Part shown: piece after piece, positions 35,537 through 45,584 of the stretch
How positions within the stretch are numbered: position 1 is the first letter of the stretch
Layout: every line of letters begins with the position of its first letter
The notes under the pieces: generated by a model
Seen by the model: the letters and a program-made list of their open reading frames with translations, nothing else
Databases searched by the model: none
What the model was told of the DNA's origin: nothing
Made by a program: the position numbers and the translations under genes
Assembly (NCBI GenBank): GCA_026225115.1
Contig: JAMFSE010000015.1
Location: 1 to 63,689 of the forward strand
From: Rhodovastum atsumiense
GTDB lineage: Bacteria; Pseudomonadota; Alphaproteobacteria; Acetobacterales; Acetobacteraceae
Length of the DNA stretch: 63,689 nucleotides
Reading direction: 5' to 3'

Positions 35537-35865
35537 GCTTCTCCGTTCCTGAGCTTTGCGGTTGTTTAGGATAAATTAGCAGTTATTTGGTTAATGCCCC
35601 TGTGCAGGTGCAACGCAAAGGGGCATTGTGAAGAATTGAAGGTTTTCATTGCGATTTGCCGCAAAAGCCAAATCTCGTATATCATGGCGACAGAGCAGGG
35701 ACGCACCCGGCCGAACACGGACGACCGACCAAAGTGCGACAATTTAAGATGAGCTCATTTCATGGGCGCAGCTTATGCCTGAGTCGACACTCTGTTTATT
35801 TAATCAAGCGCTGTCAGGCATTACCGCCGGACGGAAACCTGCCTTAAATTGGAGTCTCCTGATCT
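35537..35865. other. 329-bp intergenic region between the divergent ATPase and phasin genes
   Basis: No credible coding frame. It contains an 8-bp inverted repeat AATGCCCC (35593-35600)/GGGGCATT (35620-35627) and a shorter TTGCG-N6-CGCAA dyad near 35648. These could be operators or promoters for the ATPase (minus strand) and phasin (plus strand). GGAGTCTC before the phasin ATG is a plausible ribosome-binding region. Confidence 0.6.
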
Positions 35866-36336
35866 ATGTCGACCAAGAAAGCTACCGCGCCGCTGAACGA
35901 ACCCCTGGAGGCGGCTGAAGACGCCAAAACCTTTACGCTGGACCGTCTGAGCCAAGCGCAGGCCAAGATGCAGGACGGCGTTTCGGCGGCCATGGCCTAT
36001 TGGCAAAATTCTATGGCCTTCGGCCAGAGCCAGCTCTCCGCTTTGATGCAATCCTCGCAGATCATGGCGACCGGCCTGCAGGAGATCAGCAAGGAAATCG
36101 CCGCCAGCAATAAGGCAAGCATCGAGGATTCCGTCGCTTTCACGAAATCGCTGATCGCTGCGAAATCGCCGGCCGACGCCGCCAAGCTGCAGGCCGGTTT
36201 TGTTAAAGCCACGCTTGAAAAAGGCGTCGCCCATAACCGCGAGCTCAGCCAGGCGACGGTCGAGCTGGCCAAACAGGCGGCACGGCCGATCAACGACCAG
36301 ATTGCGAAGGCAAGCGCGGTCTTCAAAAAGAAGTAG
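35866..36336 (+). CDS. phaP: Phasin family protein (polyhydroxyalkanoate granule protein)
   Basis: A 156-aa all-helical amphipathic protein matching the Phasin_2 family. Examples are LSQAQAKMQDGVSAAMAYWQ and AASNKASIEDSVAFTKSLI, followed by AKSPADAAKLQAGFVKATLEKG and a basic end VFKKK. Phasins coat PHA granules and control their number and size. phaC and phaR are not in the window. A 30-bp perfect palindrome directly after the stop probably ends the transcript. Confidence 0.92.
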   Translation: MSTKKATAPLNEPLEAAEDAKTFTLDRLSQAQAKMQDGVSAAMAYWQNSMAFGQSQLSALMQSSQIMATGLQEISKEIAASNKASIEDSVAFTKSLIAAKSPADAAKLQAGFVKATLEKGVAHNRELSQATVELAKQAARPINDQIAKASAVFKKK

Positions 36337-36347
36337 CGCTTCGGGCG

Positions 36348-36377
36348 GAGTCTTTTCCCAAGCTTGGGAAAAGACTC
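36348..36377. terminator. Perfect 30-bp palindrome after phasin (likely terminator)
   Basis: A 13-bp arm GAGTCTTTTCCCA pairs perfectly with TGGGAAAAGACTC around a central AGCT. It lies 11 bp after the phasin stop and 12 bp before the dinB ATG, so it would form a strong RNA hairpin in the leader of any read-through transcript. Confidence 0.75.
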
Positions 36378-36389
36378 TAGACTGAACCC

Positions 36390-37682
36390 ATGCCTGAATT
36401 CTGCCGGGATTGCGATACCGAACTGCAAGCAAGCGCGCTCTGCCCCGCCTGCGGCGGCGCCCGGATTGTGCGGCATCCGGAATTATTCAGCCTGGCCATC
36501 GCCCATGTCGATTGCGACGCCTTTTACGCCAGCGTCGAGAAACGCGACCGGCCGGAGCTGGCCGACCAGCCGGTCATTATCGGCGGCGGCACCCGCGGGG
36601 TCGTCACCACCTGCTGTTATGTGGCGCGACTTTACGGCGTGCGCAGCGCCATGCCGATGTTCAAGGCCCTGGCGCTATGCCCCAAGGCCGTGATTATCCG
36701 GCCGGATATGGCGAAATACGTCGAAATCTCGCACCGGGTCCGGGAATTGATGGATAACCTCACCCCGCTGGTGCGGCCGCTTTCCATCGATGAGGCGGTG
36801 ATGGACCTCTCCGGCACCGAAGCTCTGCACGGCTGCCCGCCTGCCATCACCCTCAACCGCTTCGCCCGGCAGGTGGAGCGCGCGCTCGGTATCACGGTCT
36901 CGATCGGCCTGTCGCACAACCGGCTGCTGGCGAAGCTTGCCGCTGAGCGGGGTAAGCCGCGCGGCTTTTACGTCTTCGGCGCCGAGGCTGCCGCCACGCT
37001 GGCGTCCGAACCGGTATCATTGCTCCCCGGTATCGGCCCGGCGCAGGCCAAACGCCTGAGCGCGCTGGGTCTTACCCGCGTCGGCCAGCTCGCCGGTTTG
37101 ACCGACCGCGCGGCGCGGCAAAAACTTGGCGACGAAGGCCCGGCGATGGCCGCCCGCGCCCGGGGCGAGGATGTCCGCGCGGTCCATACCGATCGTGTCA
37201 GCAAATCCGTCAGCGCCGAGACGACGTTCGATGGCGATATTGCCGCCCAGACCGAGCTCGAGCCCTATCTTTGGCAGCTCTGCGAAAAACTTGGCCGCCG
37301 GCTGCGCGCGGAGCAGGTTGCCGCCGCCGGTATCGTGCTGAAACTGAAAACGGCGGATTTCCTCAGCCGAACCCGCGCACTGCGCCTGGCCAATCCTACC
37401 CAGCTGCCGGAATCCCTGTTCGAATTCGCGAAAACCCTGCTGGCCCGGGAGGCGGACGGCACCGAATTTCGGCTGATCGGCATCGGCGCCAGCCCGCTGG
37501 CGGACCAGGCCCTGGCCGACCAGGGCGACCTTGCCGACACCGCCACCCCGCGCCGCGCCGCGCGCCAGGCCGCCATCGACAATTTGCGCATCCGCTTCGG
37601 CAACCAGATCGTCACACGCGGTGTCGGCGGACAAGCAGGCCCGCGCCGCGCCGCCTTGCCGAAGCCCCCTGCCGCAAAGTAG
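36390..37682 (+). CDS. dinB: DNA polymerase IV (DinB) with N-terminal zinc ribbon
   Basis: A 430-aa Y-family translesion polymerase. Before the polymerase start is a zinc-ribbon-like segment with Cys pairs CRDC and CPAC (residues 5-24). The catalytic core has HVDCDAFYASVEKRDRPELA, PVIIGGGTRGVVTTCCYVAR and the acidic pair in RPLSIDEAVMDLSG, then LLPGIGPAQAKRLSALG in the thumb and a little-finger domain to the end. The usual Tyr after SIDEA is Val. It lies between phasin and a flavin reductase with no obvious SOS box seen. Confidence 0.95.
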   Translation: MPEFCRDCDTELQASALCPACGGARIVRHPELFSLAIAHVDCDAFYASVEKRDRPELADQPVIIGGGTRGVVTTCCYVARLYGVRSAMPMFKALALCPKAVIIRPDMAKYVEISHRVRELMDNLTPLVRPLSIDEAVMDLSGTEALHGCPPAITLNRFARQVERALGITVSIGLSHNRLLAKLAAERGKPRGFYVFGAEAAATLASEPVSLLPGIGPAQAKRLSALGLTRVGQLAGLTDRAARQKLGDEGPAMAARARGEDVRAVHTDRVSKSVSAETTFDGDIAAQTELEPYLWQLCEKLGRRLRAEQVAAAGIVLKLKTADFLSRTRALRLANPTQLPESLFEFAKTLLAREADGTEFRLIGIGASPLADQALADQGDLADTATPRRAARQAAIDNLRIRFGNQIVTRGVGGQAGPRRAALPKPPAAK

Positions 37683-37708
37683 GCTCCGGGCAACCCGGGG
37701 TAACTGCC

Positions 37709-38203
37709 ATGAATGATAATCACGTCGCCGATAAGACCACCTACCGTGAGGCGATGTCCCGCCTCGGCGCGGCGGTTAACATCATCACCACCACCGGACC
37801 GAATGGCGATTTCGGCTTCACCGCCTCAGCCGTGTGCAGCGTCACCGACGACCCGCCGACGCTGCTGGTCTGCATGAACCGCAGCAGCAAATCCTATTCC
37901 GCGTTTCAGGCCGCGCGAATCCTCTGCGTCAATGTCCTGGCGCACGAACACCAGGAACTGTCCGACCCGTTCGCCGGCGTCGGCGACGTGCCAATGGCAG
38001 AGCGCTTCGCCCGGGCAAAATGGATCCGCCTGGCGACCGGCGCGCCGGTTCTGGTAAACGCCGCCGCCGCATTCGACTGCACCATCGACCAGATTCTCGA
38101 AGTCGGCACACATAGCGTTTTCTTCTGCGGCGTCAAAACCATCGATCTCAGCGGCGCCAATTCCGGCCTGATCTATCATGGGCGCGCTTATCATAAGGTT
38201 TAG
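37709..38203 (+). CDS. Flavin reductase-family protein (HpaC/RutF-like)
   Basis: A 164-aa FMN-binding split-barrel protein. It has YREAMSRLGAAVNIITTTGP, the flavin-contact GFTASAVCSVTDDPPTLLVC, and the C-terminal SVFFCGVKTIDLSG, then LIYHGRAYH. Relatives use NAD(P)H to supply reduced flavin to two-component monooxygenases. No oxygenase partner is next to it. It starts 26 bp after dinB and is followed by a full family 1 repeat. Confidence 0.93.
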   Translation: MNDNHVADKTTYREAMSRLGAAVNIITTTGPNGDFGFTASAVCSVTDDPPTLLVCMNRSSKSYSAFQAARILCVNVLAHEHQELSDPFAGVGDVPMAERFARAKWIRLATGAPVLVNAAAAFDCTIDQILEVGTHSVFFCGVKTIDLSGANSGLIYHGRAYHKV

Positions 38204-38207
38204 GTGA

Positions 38208-38341
38208 AGCACTTCTTTTTCTGAAGAAAAAGAAGCAAAAAGACTTTATTACTCTGGGCCTGGGGGCGCTGGCGTCATCACGCCCATGCCCCAAATTAAA
38301 AAAGTTTTTTTACTTCTTTTTGTTCACAAAAAGAAGTGCTT
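38208..38341. repeat. Family 1 two-armed palindromic repeat, copy E (full)
   Basis: Left arm AGCACTTCTTTTTC/GAAAAAGAAG plus CAAAAAGACTTTATT. Core GGGCCTGGGGGCGCTGGCGT, then CACGCCCATGCCCC. Right arm TTTTTTTACTTCTTTTTG/CAAAAAGAAGTGCTT. It spans the gap between the stops of the convergent flavin reductase and flhB genes, a natural position for a bidirectional terminator. Confidence 0.92.
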
Positions 38342-38345
38342 TTCC

Positions 38346-39419
38346 TTAAATCATTTTAGCTCGCGCTGCTTGCGCTTCAAGCTTCCAAATATATGCGATG
38401 ATGTCGGCGACTGCTTTATAGTGCTCAACCGGAATTTCGCTTTCCACGTCCAGTTGGTGCAAAGCGCGCGCCAGTGGCGGGTTGGGCACCAGCGGTACGC
38501 GGCGCTCAGTGGCGAGTTCTCTGATGCGGGCCGCCATTTCGCCCATGCCTTTGGCGATGAGTTTCGGGGCCGCCTGGCTGTGACGATCGTAGGCGAGGGC
38601 CACCGCGTAATGGGTGGGGTTGGTTATGACCACGGTGGCGTTTGCCATTGCCTTTTTTAGATTTTGCCGAGTGCGGGCGTTGCGGATAGCTTTCAATTTT
38701 GCCTTGATCTGCGGGTTGCCTCCGGAATCCTTGTTTTCCTGTTTCACGTCCTGCAGGCTCATGCGCACCGAATTGCCGAAGCTTATCTGGCTCCATGCTA
38801 CGTCCAGCATTGCGATAAAGCCTTGCACCACGATCAGTGCGGCCGCGATGGCGACTATGCCGGTTTTGATAATTGCCGGCGCCGCATTCATGTTTTCCCG
38901 CAGGGCATCGGGCAGATTGCGGAGTTGCGCCGATAATGCCAGCCAGAGTGCGAAGCTCATTACGCCGATTTTCAGGATGGATTTCAGCGCATCGATGCCG
39001 TGATTGGCACTGAATAATTTGAAGAAGCCGGACAGCGGATTGATGCGCGAGAGATCCGGTTTGAAAGCGGCAAGGCGCAGGCTGAGGCGGGTTTGCCCTA
39101 GCACGATGGCAGCGCCGGTGACCGCCACGGCCAGCATCAGCGGCAGCAGCGCATCCGCCCAGATTTGCGCGCATTTGCGCAAAGCCGCGGTCAGCGCCGG
39201 GGGTGAATCGATGCTGCCGGCGCTGGCCAATATTGTGCCCAGGCGTAGTGCTGCGGTGCGGCCGAGTTGCGGCGCAAGCATCGCGATGATCAGGAGTGCG
39301 GCGCAGAGATTCGCGAATGAGGCAAGTTCGTGGGAGACCGGCGCTTGGCCTTCGGATTGCGCGCGGCTCAGCCGCGCCGGCGTGGCCGCTTCGGTGCGGC
39401 TGTCGTCGCCTTCGGCCAT
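38346..39419 (-). CDS. flhB: Flagellar export gate protein FlhB
   Basis: A 357-aa membrane protein of the flagellar type III export gate, which switches substrate class after autocleavage. Four membrane helices (about residues 30-50, 90-110, 145-165 and 185-210) precede the cytoplasmic FlhBc domain, with the self-cleaving NPTH motif in TVVITNPTHYAVALAYD (about residue 265). The opening DDSRTEAATPARLSRAQSEG is canonical. It lies downstream of fliQ and fliR. A 17-bp perfect hairpin sits immediately upstream of its ATG, with no recognisable Shine-Dalgarno. Confidence 0.96.
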   Translation of the reverse strand: MAEGDDSRTEAATPARLSRAQSEGQAPVSHELASFANLCAALLIIAMLAPQLGRTAALRLGTILASAGSIDSPPALTAALRKCAQIWADALLPLMLAVAVTGAAIVLGQTRLSLRLAAFKPDLSRINPLSGFFKLFSANHGIDALKSILKIGVMSFALWLALSAQLRNLPDALRENMNAAPAIIKTGIVAIAAALIVVQGFIAMLDVAWSQISFGNSVRMSLQDVKQENKDSGGNPQIKAKLKAIRNARTRQNLKKAMANATVVITNPTHYAVALAYDRHSQAAPKLIAKGMGEMAARIRELATERRVPLVPNPPLARALHQLDVESEIPVEHYKAVADIIAYIWKLEAQAARAKMI

Positions 39420-39421
39420 TA

Positions 39422-39478
39422 GATCAATATTGGTTTGAATTGAATCGCCAGATTCAATTCAAACCAATGAAATTGATC
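39422..39478 (-). promoter_or_regulatory. Strong hairpin directly upstream of the flhB start codon
   Basis: A perfect 17-bp inverted repeat (39430-39446 with 39451-39467, loop GCCA; arm starts TTGGTTTGAATTG) is enclosed by a second perfect 7-bp stem, GATCAAT/ATTGATC (39422-39428 with 39472-39478). The outer stem ends 2 nt before the flhB ATG. In mRNA this would leave little access for ribosomes, so it may restrict or regulate flhB translation, or end the fliR transcript. Confidence 0.7.
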
Positions 39479-39489
39479 GCAAAACATAC

Positions 39490-40275
39490 TTAGCCCGTCA
39501 AAAGCCGGGTCATGCCGGCGGCGGCGGCGCGTTGCCAGGCGGTGGCGATGGCGGTGGCCAGCAGCGCCAGCAATGCGAGGCCGCCCAGGGTTTGCCCCGG
39601 CATGGCCACCATGAAGATCTGCAATTGCGGCACCAGTTTCGAGATCACCGCAAGTCCGGCCTGCCAGAGCAATCCGGCCAGCAGAAAAGGCGTTGCCAAT
39701 TGCACCCCCATGGCAAAACTTTGCGTGGTGAGCATTTCCGCGATGTGGAGCGCCGAGCCGGCGGGAAAGCCGAGGCCAACCGGGAGGATATGATAGCTGG
39801 CCACCAGGGCCTGCAGCGGTAATGCGTATAATCCTGTCGCCAGCACCATGGTTGTTGCGAACAGGCCGAAGACGGTGCTGAGCAGCGTGCTTTCGGCGCC
39901 CAGGTCCTGGCTTGGCGTGATGACGCTGGAAAGGCCGATCTGATAGGAGATGATCTGCCCCGCGATCGGCAGCGCCAGCACGAACAGCCGCGCCATCAGG
40001 CCGAGCCAAATGCCGATGGCCAGCTCATGCGCCAGCAATGCCGCCAGCAGAATGAAACCGGGTTGCGCGGCGGGGATGGCGATGCCCGGCATGGATATGC
40101 TCGGCATTAGGAGCAAGGTAAGCGCCACGGCGAAACCGGCGCGCAAAGTCGGCGGCACCACGGTTTCGCCGACGCCTGGCAACAGCATCACGACGCCGCC
40201 GATCCGCGCCAGCGCGAGCGCGAAGGCGAATGCCAGCGGGAGCAACGCATGCAGCAGAGTCGGGTCGGCGATCAT
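39490..40275 (-). CDS. fliR: Flagellar export gate protein FliR
   Basis: A 261-aa membrane protein with about six helices, a component of the FliP-FliQ-FliR export channel. It shows the family segments RIGGVVMLLPGVGETVVPPTLRAGFAVALTL, ISYQIGLSSVITPSQDLGAE and LPVGLGFPAGSALHIAEM. It overlaps fliQ by 4 nt. Its 3' end is followed after 70 bp by flhB. Confidence 0.94.
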   Translation of the reverse strand: MIADPTLLHALLPLAFAFALALARIGGVVMLLPGVGETVVPPTLRAGFAVALTLLLMPSISMPGIAIPAAQPGFILLAALLAHELAIGIWLGLMARLFVLALPIAGQIISYQIGLSSVITPSQDLGAESTLLSTVFGLFATTMVLATGLYALPLQALVASYHILPVGLGFPAGSALHIAEMLTTQSFAMGVQLATPFLLAGLLWQAGLAVISKLVPQLQIFMVAMPGQTLGGLALLALLATAIATAWQRAAAAGMTRLLTG

Positions 40276-40544
40276 GAGCCGCCGGCGCGGATGATCTGGT
40301 TGAAAATGAAATGGGTGAAACTGTCGAGTGCCGCGACCATCGAGCCGCCGAGGAGCATGAGTGCCGCAAACATTGCAGCGACCTTCGGCAGGAAAACCAA
40401 CGTGGCTTCGTTGATCTGGGTAACGGCCTGAAAGATCGAAATCAAAAGCCCGGCCGCCAGCGCCGCCAGCAAAGGCGGCCCCGCCAGCCTCGCCGCCAGC
40501 ATCGCGGCAGTATGCAAAACAAGCGCGATCGACGGCGGGTCCAT
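40272..40544 (-). CDS. fliQ: Flagellar export gate protein FliQ
   Basis: A 90-aa, two-helix membrane protein of the flagellar export gate. The ATG at 40542-40544 gives MDPPSIALVLHTAAMLAARL, and the loop GLLISIFQAVTQINEATLVFLPK is the FliQ signature. Upstream on the same strand there is no fliP but purF, so this trio is detached from the rest of the flagellar genes, at least within this window. Confidence 0.93.
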   Translation of the reverse strand: MDPPSIALVLHTAAMLAARLAGPPLLAALAAGLLISIFQAVTQINEATLVFLPKVAAMFAALMLLGGSMVAALDSFTHFIFNQIIRAGGS

Positions 40545-40628
40545 GTGCTGCCCTTTTGGCAAAATGACGATATTGAGGCGCAAAGAGATTGTTTCAGAAG
40601 TCGGGCTGGTGAGTCGCATGGCGGTGAT

Positions 40629-40679
40629 TGTCGAGCACCGGAGCGGAGCGTACTTCAGTACGTGAGCACCGGAGCGCAG
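40629..40679. repeat. Family 2 palindromic repeat
   Basis: The hairpin CGTACT-TC-AGTACG is flanked by two direct copies of GAGCACCGGAGCG. In reverse orientation it matches 4011-4063, sharing GCGCT-CGGTGCTCACG, a short hairpin and CGCTCCG-CCGGT. It lies between the purF stop and fliQ start and could terminate purF transcription or be a REP-type element. Confidence 0.8.
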
Positions 40680-40721
40680 CCAAAGCGCGTTGAATGACCC
40701 GCCAGGACGAGTTCGGGGCCA

Positions 40722-42206
40722 TCAGCTCAGTTCGGCGAGCAGACTGAGTTGCGGGTCGCGCGGCTCGATGTTGTCGGTGAGCGAGATCGGGTATTCGCCG
40801 GTGAAGCAGGCATCGCAAAAGGCCGGCGCGGCGGGGTCGCGGCCGTCGCGGCCCAGCGCGCGGTACAAACCGTCGATGGAGATGAAAGCCAGGCTGTCAA
40901 CGCCAATGAGCTTTGCCATGGCGGCGATATCGTTTCGCGCTGCCAATAATTTGCTGCGCTCCGGCGTGTCGATGCCGTAGAAGCAGGAATGGGTGGTGGG
41001 CGGCCCGGCGATGCGCATATGCACCTCGGCGGCGCCGGCGGCGCGCACCATTTCGACGATTTTCTGGCTGGTGGTGCCGCGCACGATCGAGTCATCGACC
41101 AGGATCACGCGTTTGCCCTCGATGATCGCGCGATTGGCCGAATGCTTGAGGCGCACGCCGAGATGCCGGATCTGGTCGGTCGGCTCGATAAACGTGCGGC
41201 CGACGTAATGGTTTCGGATGATGCCAAGCTCGAAGGCAATGCCGCTGGTTTCGGCAAAACCCATGGCGGCCGGCACGCCGGAATCCGGCACCGGCACGAC
41301 AACGTCGGCCGCAACGGGGGATTCGCGCGCCAGTTGCGCGCCGATCAACTTTCGCGCGTTGTAGACGGAAATGCCCTCCATCACGGAATCCGGCCGCGCG
41401 AAGTAGATATATTCGAACACGCAAAAACGCGGGGCCAATACGGCAAAAGGTTTGACGCTGCGCAGCCCGCTATCGTCGATGAGGATGATCTCGCCCGGTT
41501 CGACATCGCGGACGAAATCGGCGCCGACGATGTCCAGCGCGCAGGTCTCGGATGCCAGCACCCAGCCCACCCTGCCGTCGGCGCCATGCGTGCGCCCGAG
41601 GATCAGCGGCCGCACGCCCAGCGGGTCGCGCACGCCGATCAGATGCTCATTGGTCAGCGCCACCAAAGAATAGGCGCCGACCACCTGCTTGATCGCGTCG
41701 ATCAGCCGGTCGATGACATTGGCGTACAGGCTGATGGCGATGAGGTGAACGAACACCTCGCTGTCCATGGTCGATTGAAACAGGCAGCCGCGGCGGGTCA
41801 GCGCCTTGCGCAAGGTATGCGCGTTGGTGAGGTTGCCGTTATGCCCGACGGCGAAGCCGCCGAATTCGAATTCGGCAAACAGCGGCTGCACATTCCGCAA
41901 TACCGTCTCGCCGGTGGTGGCGTAGCGATTATGCCCGATGGCGCGCGTGCCGGGCAGGCTGGCCATTATTTTGGCGTCGCCGTAGTTATCGCCGACCAGA
42001 CCCAGGCCCTTATGGGAGTGGAACCGCACGCCGTCATGAGTGACGATGCCGGTGGCTTCCTGCCCGCGATGCTGCAAGGCGTGCAGCCCCAAAGCGGTGA
42101 TGGCGGCGGCATCCGTGACATTCCAGACCCCGAAGACACCGCATTCCTCATGAGGCTTGTCATCATCAATCAAGAGCTTCGATTCCGTTGCGCTGTGTGA
42201 GGTCAC
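40722..42206 (-). CDS. purF: Amidophosphoribosyltransferase (glutamine PRPP amidotransferase)
   Basis: Catalyses the first committed step of purine synthesis, PRPP plus glutamine to phosphoribosylamine. The 494-aa protein has a 21-residue propeptide ending HEE before the catalytic Cys of [10 protein letters not shown], and the glutaminase segments [15 protein letters not shown] and [10 protein letters not shown]. The PRPP loop is [19 protein letters not shown]. It lies downstream of radA and cvpA on the same strand, separated from cvpA by a full family 1 repeat. Confidence 0.97.
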   Translation of the reverse strand: MTSHSATESKLLIDDDKPHEECGVFGVWNVTDAAAITALGLHALQHRGQEATGIVTHDGVRFHSHKGLGLVGDNYGDAKIMASLPGTRAIGHNRYATTGETVLRNVQPLFAEFEFGGFAVGHNGNLTNAHTLRKALTRRGCLFQSTMDSEVFVHLIAISLYANVIDRLIDAIKQVVGAYSLVALTNEHLIGVRDPLGVRPLILGRTHGADGRVGWVLASETCALDIVGADFVRDVEPGEIILIDDSGLRSVKPFAVLAPRFCVFEYIYFARPDSVMEGISVYNARKLIGAQLARESPVAADVVVPVPDSGVPAAMGFAETSGIAFELGIIRNHYVGRTFIEPTDQIRHLGVRLKHSANRAIIEGKRVILVDDSIVRGTTSQKIVEMVRAAGAAEVHMRIAGPPTTHSCFYGIDTPERSKLLAARNDIAAMAKLIGVDSLAFISIDGLYRALGRDGRDPAAPAFCDACFTGEYPISLTDNIEPRDPQLSLLAELS

Positions 42207-42257
42207 GTAAGCTTATGACACAACGATGTCGAGCTATATCGGGTATGAGAAAAAGAC

Positions 42258-42403
42258 AGTGCTTCTTTTTCTGAAGAAAAAGAAGCAAAAAGAGTTTTTC
42301 ATGTCGGGTCATGGGCGTTGGCGCCGTCACAGCCCATGCCCCAGTGTCAAAGAAGTTTTTTGGTTTGCCGGCGGCTAGCCTTTTTTCAAAAAAGAACTTC
42401 TTC
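42258..42403. repeat. Family 1 two-armed palindromic repeat, copy F (full)
   Basis: Left arm AGTGCTTCTTTTTC/GAAAAAGAAG plus CAAAAAGAGTTTTTC. Core GGGCGTTGGCGCCGTCACAG, then CCCATGCCCC, the best-conserved example. Right arm diverged, with CCTTTTTTCAAAAAAGAACTTCTT. It fills the gap between cvpA and purF and would interrupt that co-transcribed pair unless read through. Confidence 0.92.
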
Positions 42404-42406
42404 CAC

Positions 42407-43006
42407 TTATTGCGTGTTCGGCGTCAGCGCGCTTCCCGATACCGGCTGCTGCATCAGCGTGTTGGCGCTGGGGGCGCCGGGCTGCGGCAAGGCGTTGACC
42501 TTGGGCTGGTAGTCCGGCGGCAATAGCGAGACCAGCATCATCGCCCCGTTATGGGCGTAAGGCAGGAAGCGCGCGTTCATGACCGGGGCGGGCCATTCCG
42601 CCGGCACCAGAAATAACGACAGGCCGATATAGGCAAGGCAGACGATGACGCCGCCGCGGATGACGCCAAAGACGATGCCGAGCGTGCGGTCCAGCGCGGA
42701 CAGGGCGGAATCCCGCACCAACCCGCCGATCCAGGCGCTGATGATGCTGAGCAGGATCAGCAAAGCGATGAACACGATGCCGGCGGAAACGGGCACGATG
42801 AAATTCTTCGCGCTGACCACGCTGGCGACATAGGGTACGACATATTGATAGCCGCTGAGCGCGCCCAGTGCCGCGCCCACCCAGGCGCCGACGCCGAGCA
42901 CCTCGCGCACGAACCCGCGCACCAGCGAGAACAGCGCCGATAATACCACGACCCCGATTGCCGCGCCGTCAACCCAGGTCAAAAGATATCGCCATTTCGA
43001 AAGCAC
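42407..43006 (-). CDS. cvpA: CvpA-family membrane protein
   Basis: A 199-aa protein with four membrane helices in the first 125 residues (VDGAAIGVVVLSALFSLVRG, GAALGALSGYQYVV, FIALLILLSIISAWIGG, TLGIVFGVIRGGVIVCLAY) and a Pro-rich tail. Homologues are linked with colicin V production or envelope homeostasis and neighbour purF in many proteobacteria. The probable start is GTG at 43004-43006. radA lies 24 bp upstream. Confidence 0.92.
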   Translation of the reverse strand: MLSKWRYLLTWVDGAAIGVVVLSALFSLVRGFVREVLGVGAWVGAALGALSGYQYVVPYVASVVSAKNFIVPVSAGIVFIALLILLSIISAWIGGLVRDSALSALDRTLGIVFGVIRGGVIVCLAYIGLSLFLVPAEWPAPVMNARFLPYAHNGAMMLVSLLPPDYQPKVNALPQPGAPSANTLMQQPVSGSALTPNTQ

Positions 43007-43030
43007 CCAGTCCAGTATTTAAAAAGCTGA

Positions 43031-44458
<1,428 letters not shown>

Positions 44459-44461
44459 ACG

Positions 44462-45538
44462 CTAGCTCGCCCGCCAGCCGAACCGGGTTTGCAGGAAATT
44501 CTGCAGGCCAAGCTGGTCGGTGGGCGAGAGTGAAAACGCGCTCAGCTCCGCCTGGGTGCCGGGCGATCCGCGCAGATGCACGGAGCTGGCATCGGCCGCG
44601 GCGCCAAGTGCCGTGGTGCCGATGGCTGTCAACGCAGCCTCCTGCCAGCGCGCCTCGGCGGCCGGGTCGGTCAAATGCGGCAAGGTGATCAGGAAATCCA
44701 GCCGGGCGGCGGCGGCGGCGGCCTGATAGGCTGCGGCGAATGGCGTGTTCGTGGCAATCGGCGCGAAGTTTTCGGCAATCGGCAGGGTCGGGAACAGCGG
44801 GTCGCTGGTCAATATGCCGTCGTCGCCCATCCGGCCGATTGAGAAGACCGGAACGCCGCCATTGGCCGCCAAGGGTGCGATATCCTCCGGCACGCCTTCG
44901 CCGCAGAGGAACACCGCATCCGCCTCGCCGGCCAGGAAGGCCTTGGTCTTGGCATCGGTGCCGCGCAGGCCGAAAATTGGCGAGCTTTGCACGCCCATCC
45001 GCTGCAAGGCGAGCAAAGCCGCCAAGTCATTGCTCTGCGGCTGATCGACGGCGAGTTTCAGCACGCCGCCGGTCTGGATGGTTTGCGCGGTCGGCTTCAC
45101 ACCCGGTTTCTGGCGGACCACCAGCACCCCGGAGTTCGTGGCCGCCATCACCGAAACCCAATGCGTCGGATCGAAATGCACGCGGCTGTCGCCGGTGAGC
45201 CAGGCAATCAATGTCTCGCCCGGGAACATCGCCGCGGTCGCGCCGTCCGGCACCACCAAAGCGTCAAACTTATTGGCGCCGGTCACCCCGTCCAATCCGC
45301 CGGTGAGTTCCACCTGCAGGACCGGGTTGCCGGGAAAACCGGCCCCTAGCGCCAAGGCGCAGGCATTGCCCCAGCGGCTGATGAGCCCGCCGTCCGGGCC
45401 GGCGGCCAGCAAGGCATAGCCGGTGGGGTTATCGGCCAAGGCGCGGCCCGGCGTGAACAGCTCGGCGGCGCCTAGCCCGGCGGCGGCCAGCCCGGCGGCG
45501 CCTGCTGCCGTCATTCCAAGCAAAAGCCGGCGTTTCAT
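44462..45538 (-). CDS. Periplasmic solute-binding-like protein (possible TctC/TAXI type)
   Basis: A 358-aa protein with an N-terminal signal (MKRRLLLGMTAAGAAGLAAA). The mature part has periplasmic-binding-protein features: GYALLAAGPDGGLISRWGNA, LQVELTGGLDGVTGANKFDA, HWVSVMAATNSGVLVVRQKP and FLAGEADAVFLCGEG. The layout resembles receptors of tripartite tricarboxylate or TRAP-like transporters, but I cannot fix the family. No permease gene adjoins it. It ends 3 bp before the radA start, so it is upstream of radA in a likely transcript. Confidence 0.75.
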   Translation of the reverse strand: MKRRLLLGMTAAGAAGLAAAGLGAAELFTPGRALADNPTGYALLAAGPDGGLISRWGNACALALGAGFPGNPVLQVELTGGLDGVTGANKFDALVVPDGATAAMFPGETLIAWLTGDSRVHFDPTHWVSVMAATNSGVLVVRQKPGVKPTAQTIQTGGVLKLAVDQPQSNDLAALLALQRMGVQSSPIFGLRGTDAKTKAFLAGEADAVFLCGEGVPEDIAPLAANGGVPVFSIGRMGDDGILTSDPLFPTLPIAENFAPIATNTPFAAAYQAAAAAARLDFLITLPHLTDPAAEARWQEAALTAIGTTALGAAADASSVHLRGSPGTQAELSAFSLSPTDQLGLQNFLQTRFGWRAS

Positions 45539-45584
45539 AAAGCTATCATCCCGCTCGATCTGTTTTAGGTCAGCTGCGCGTTAT

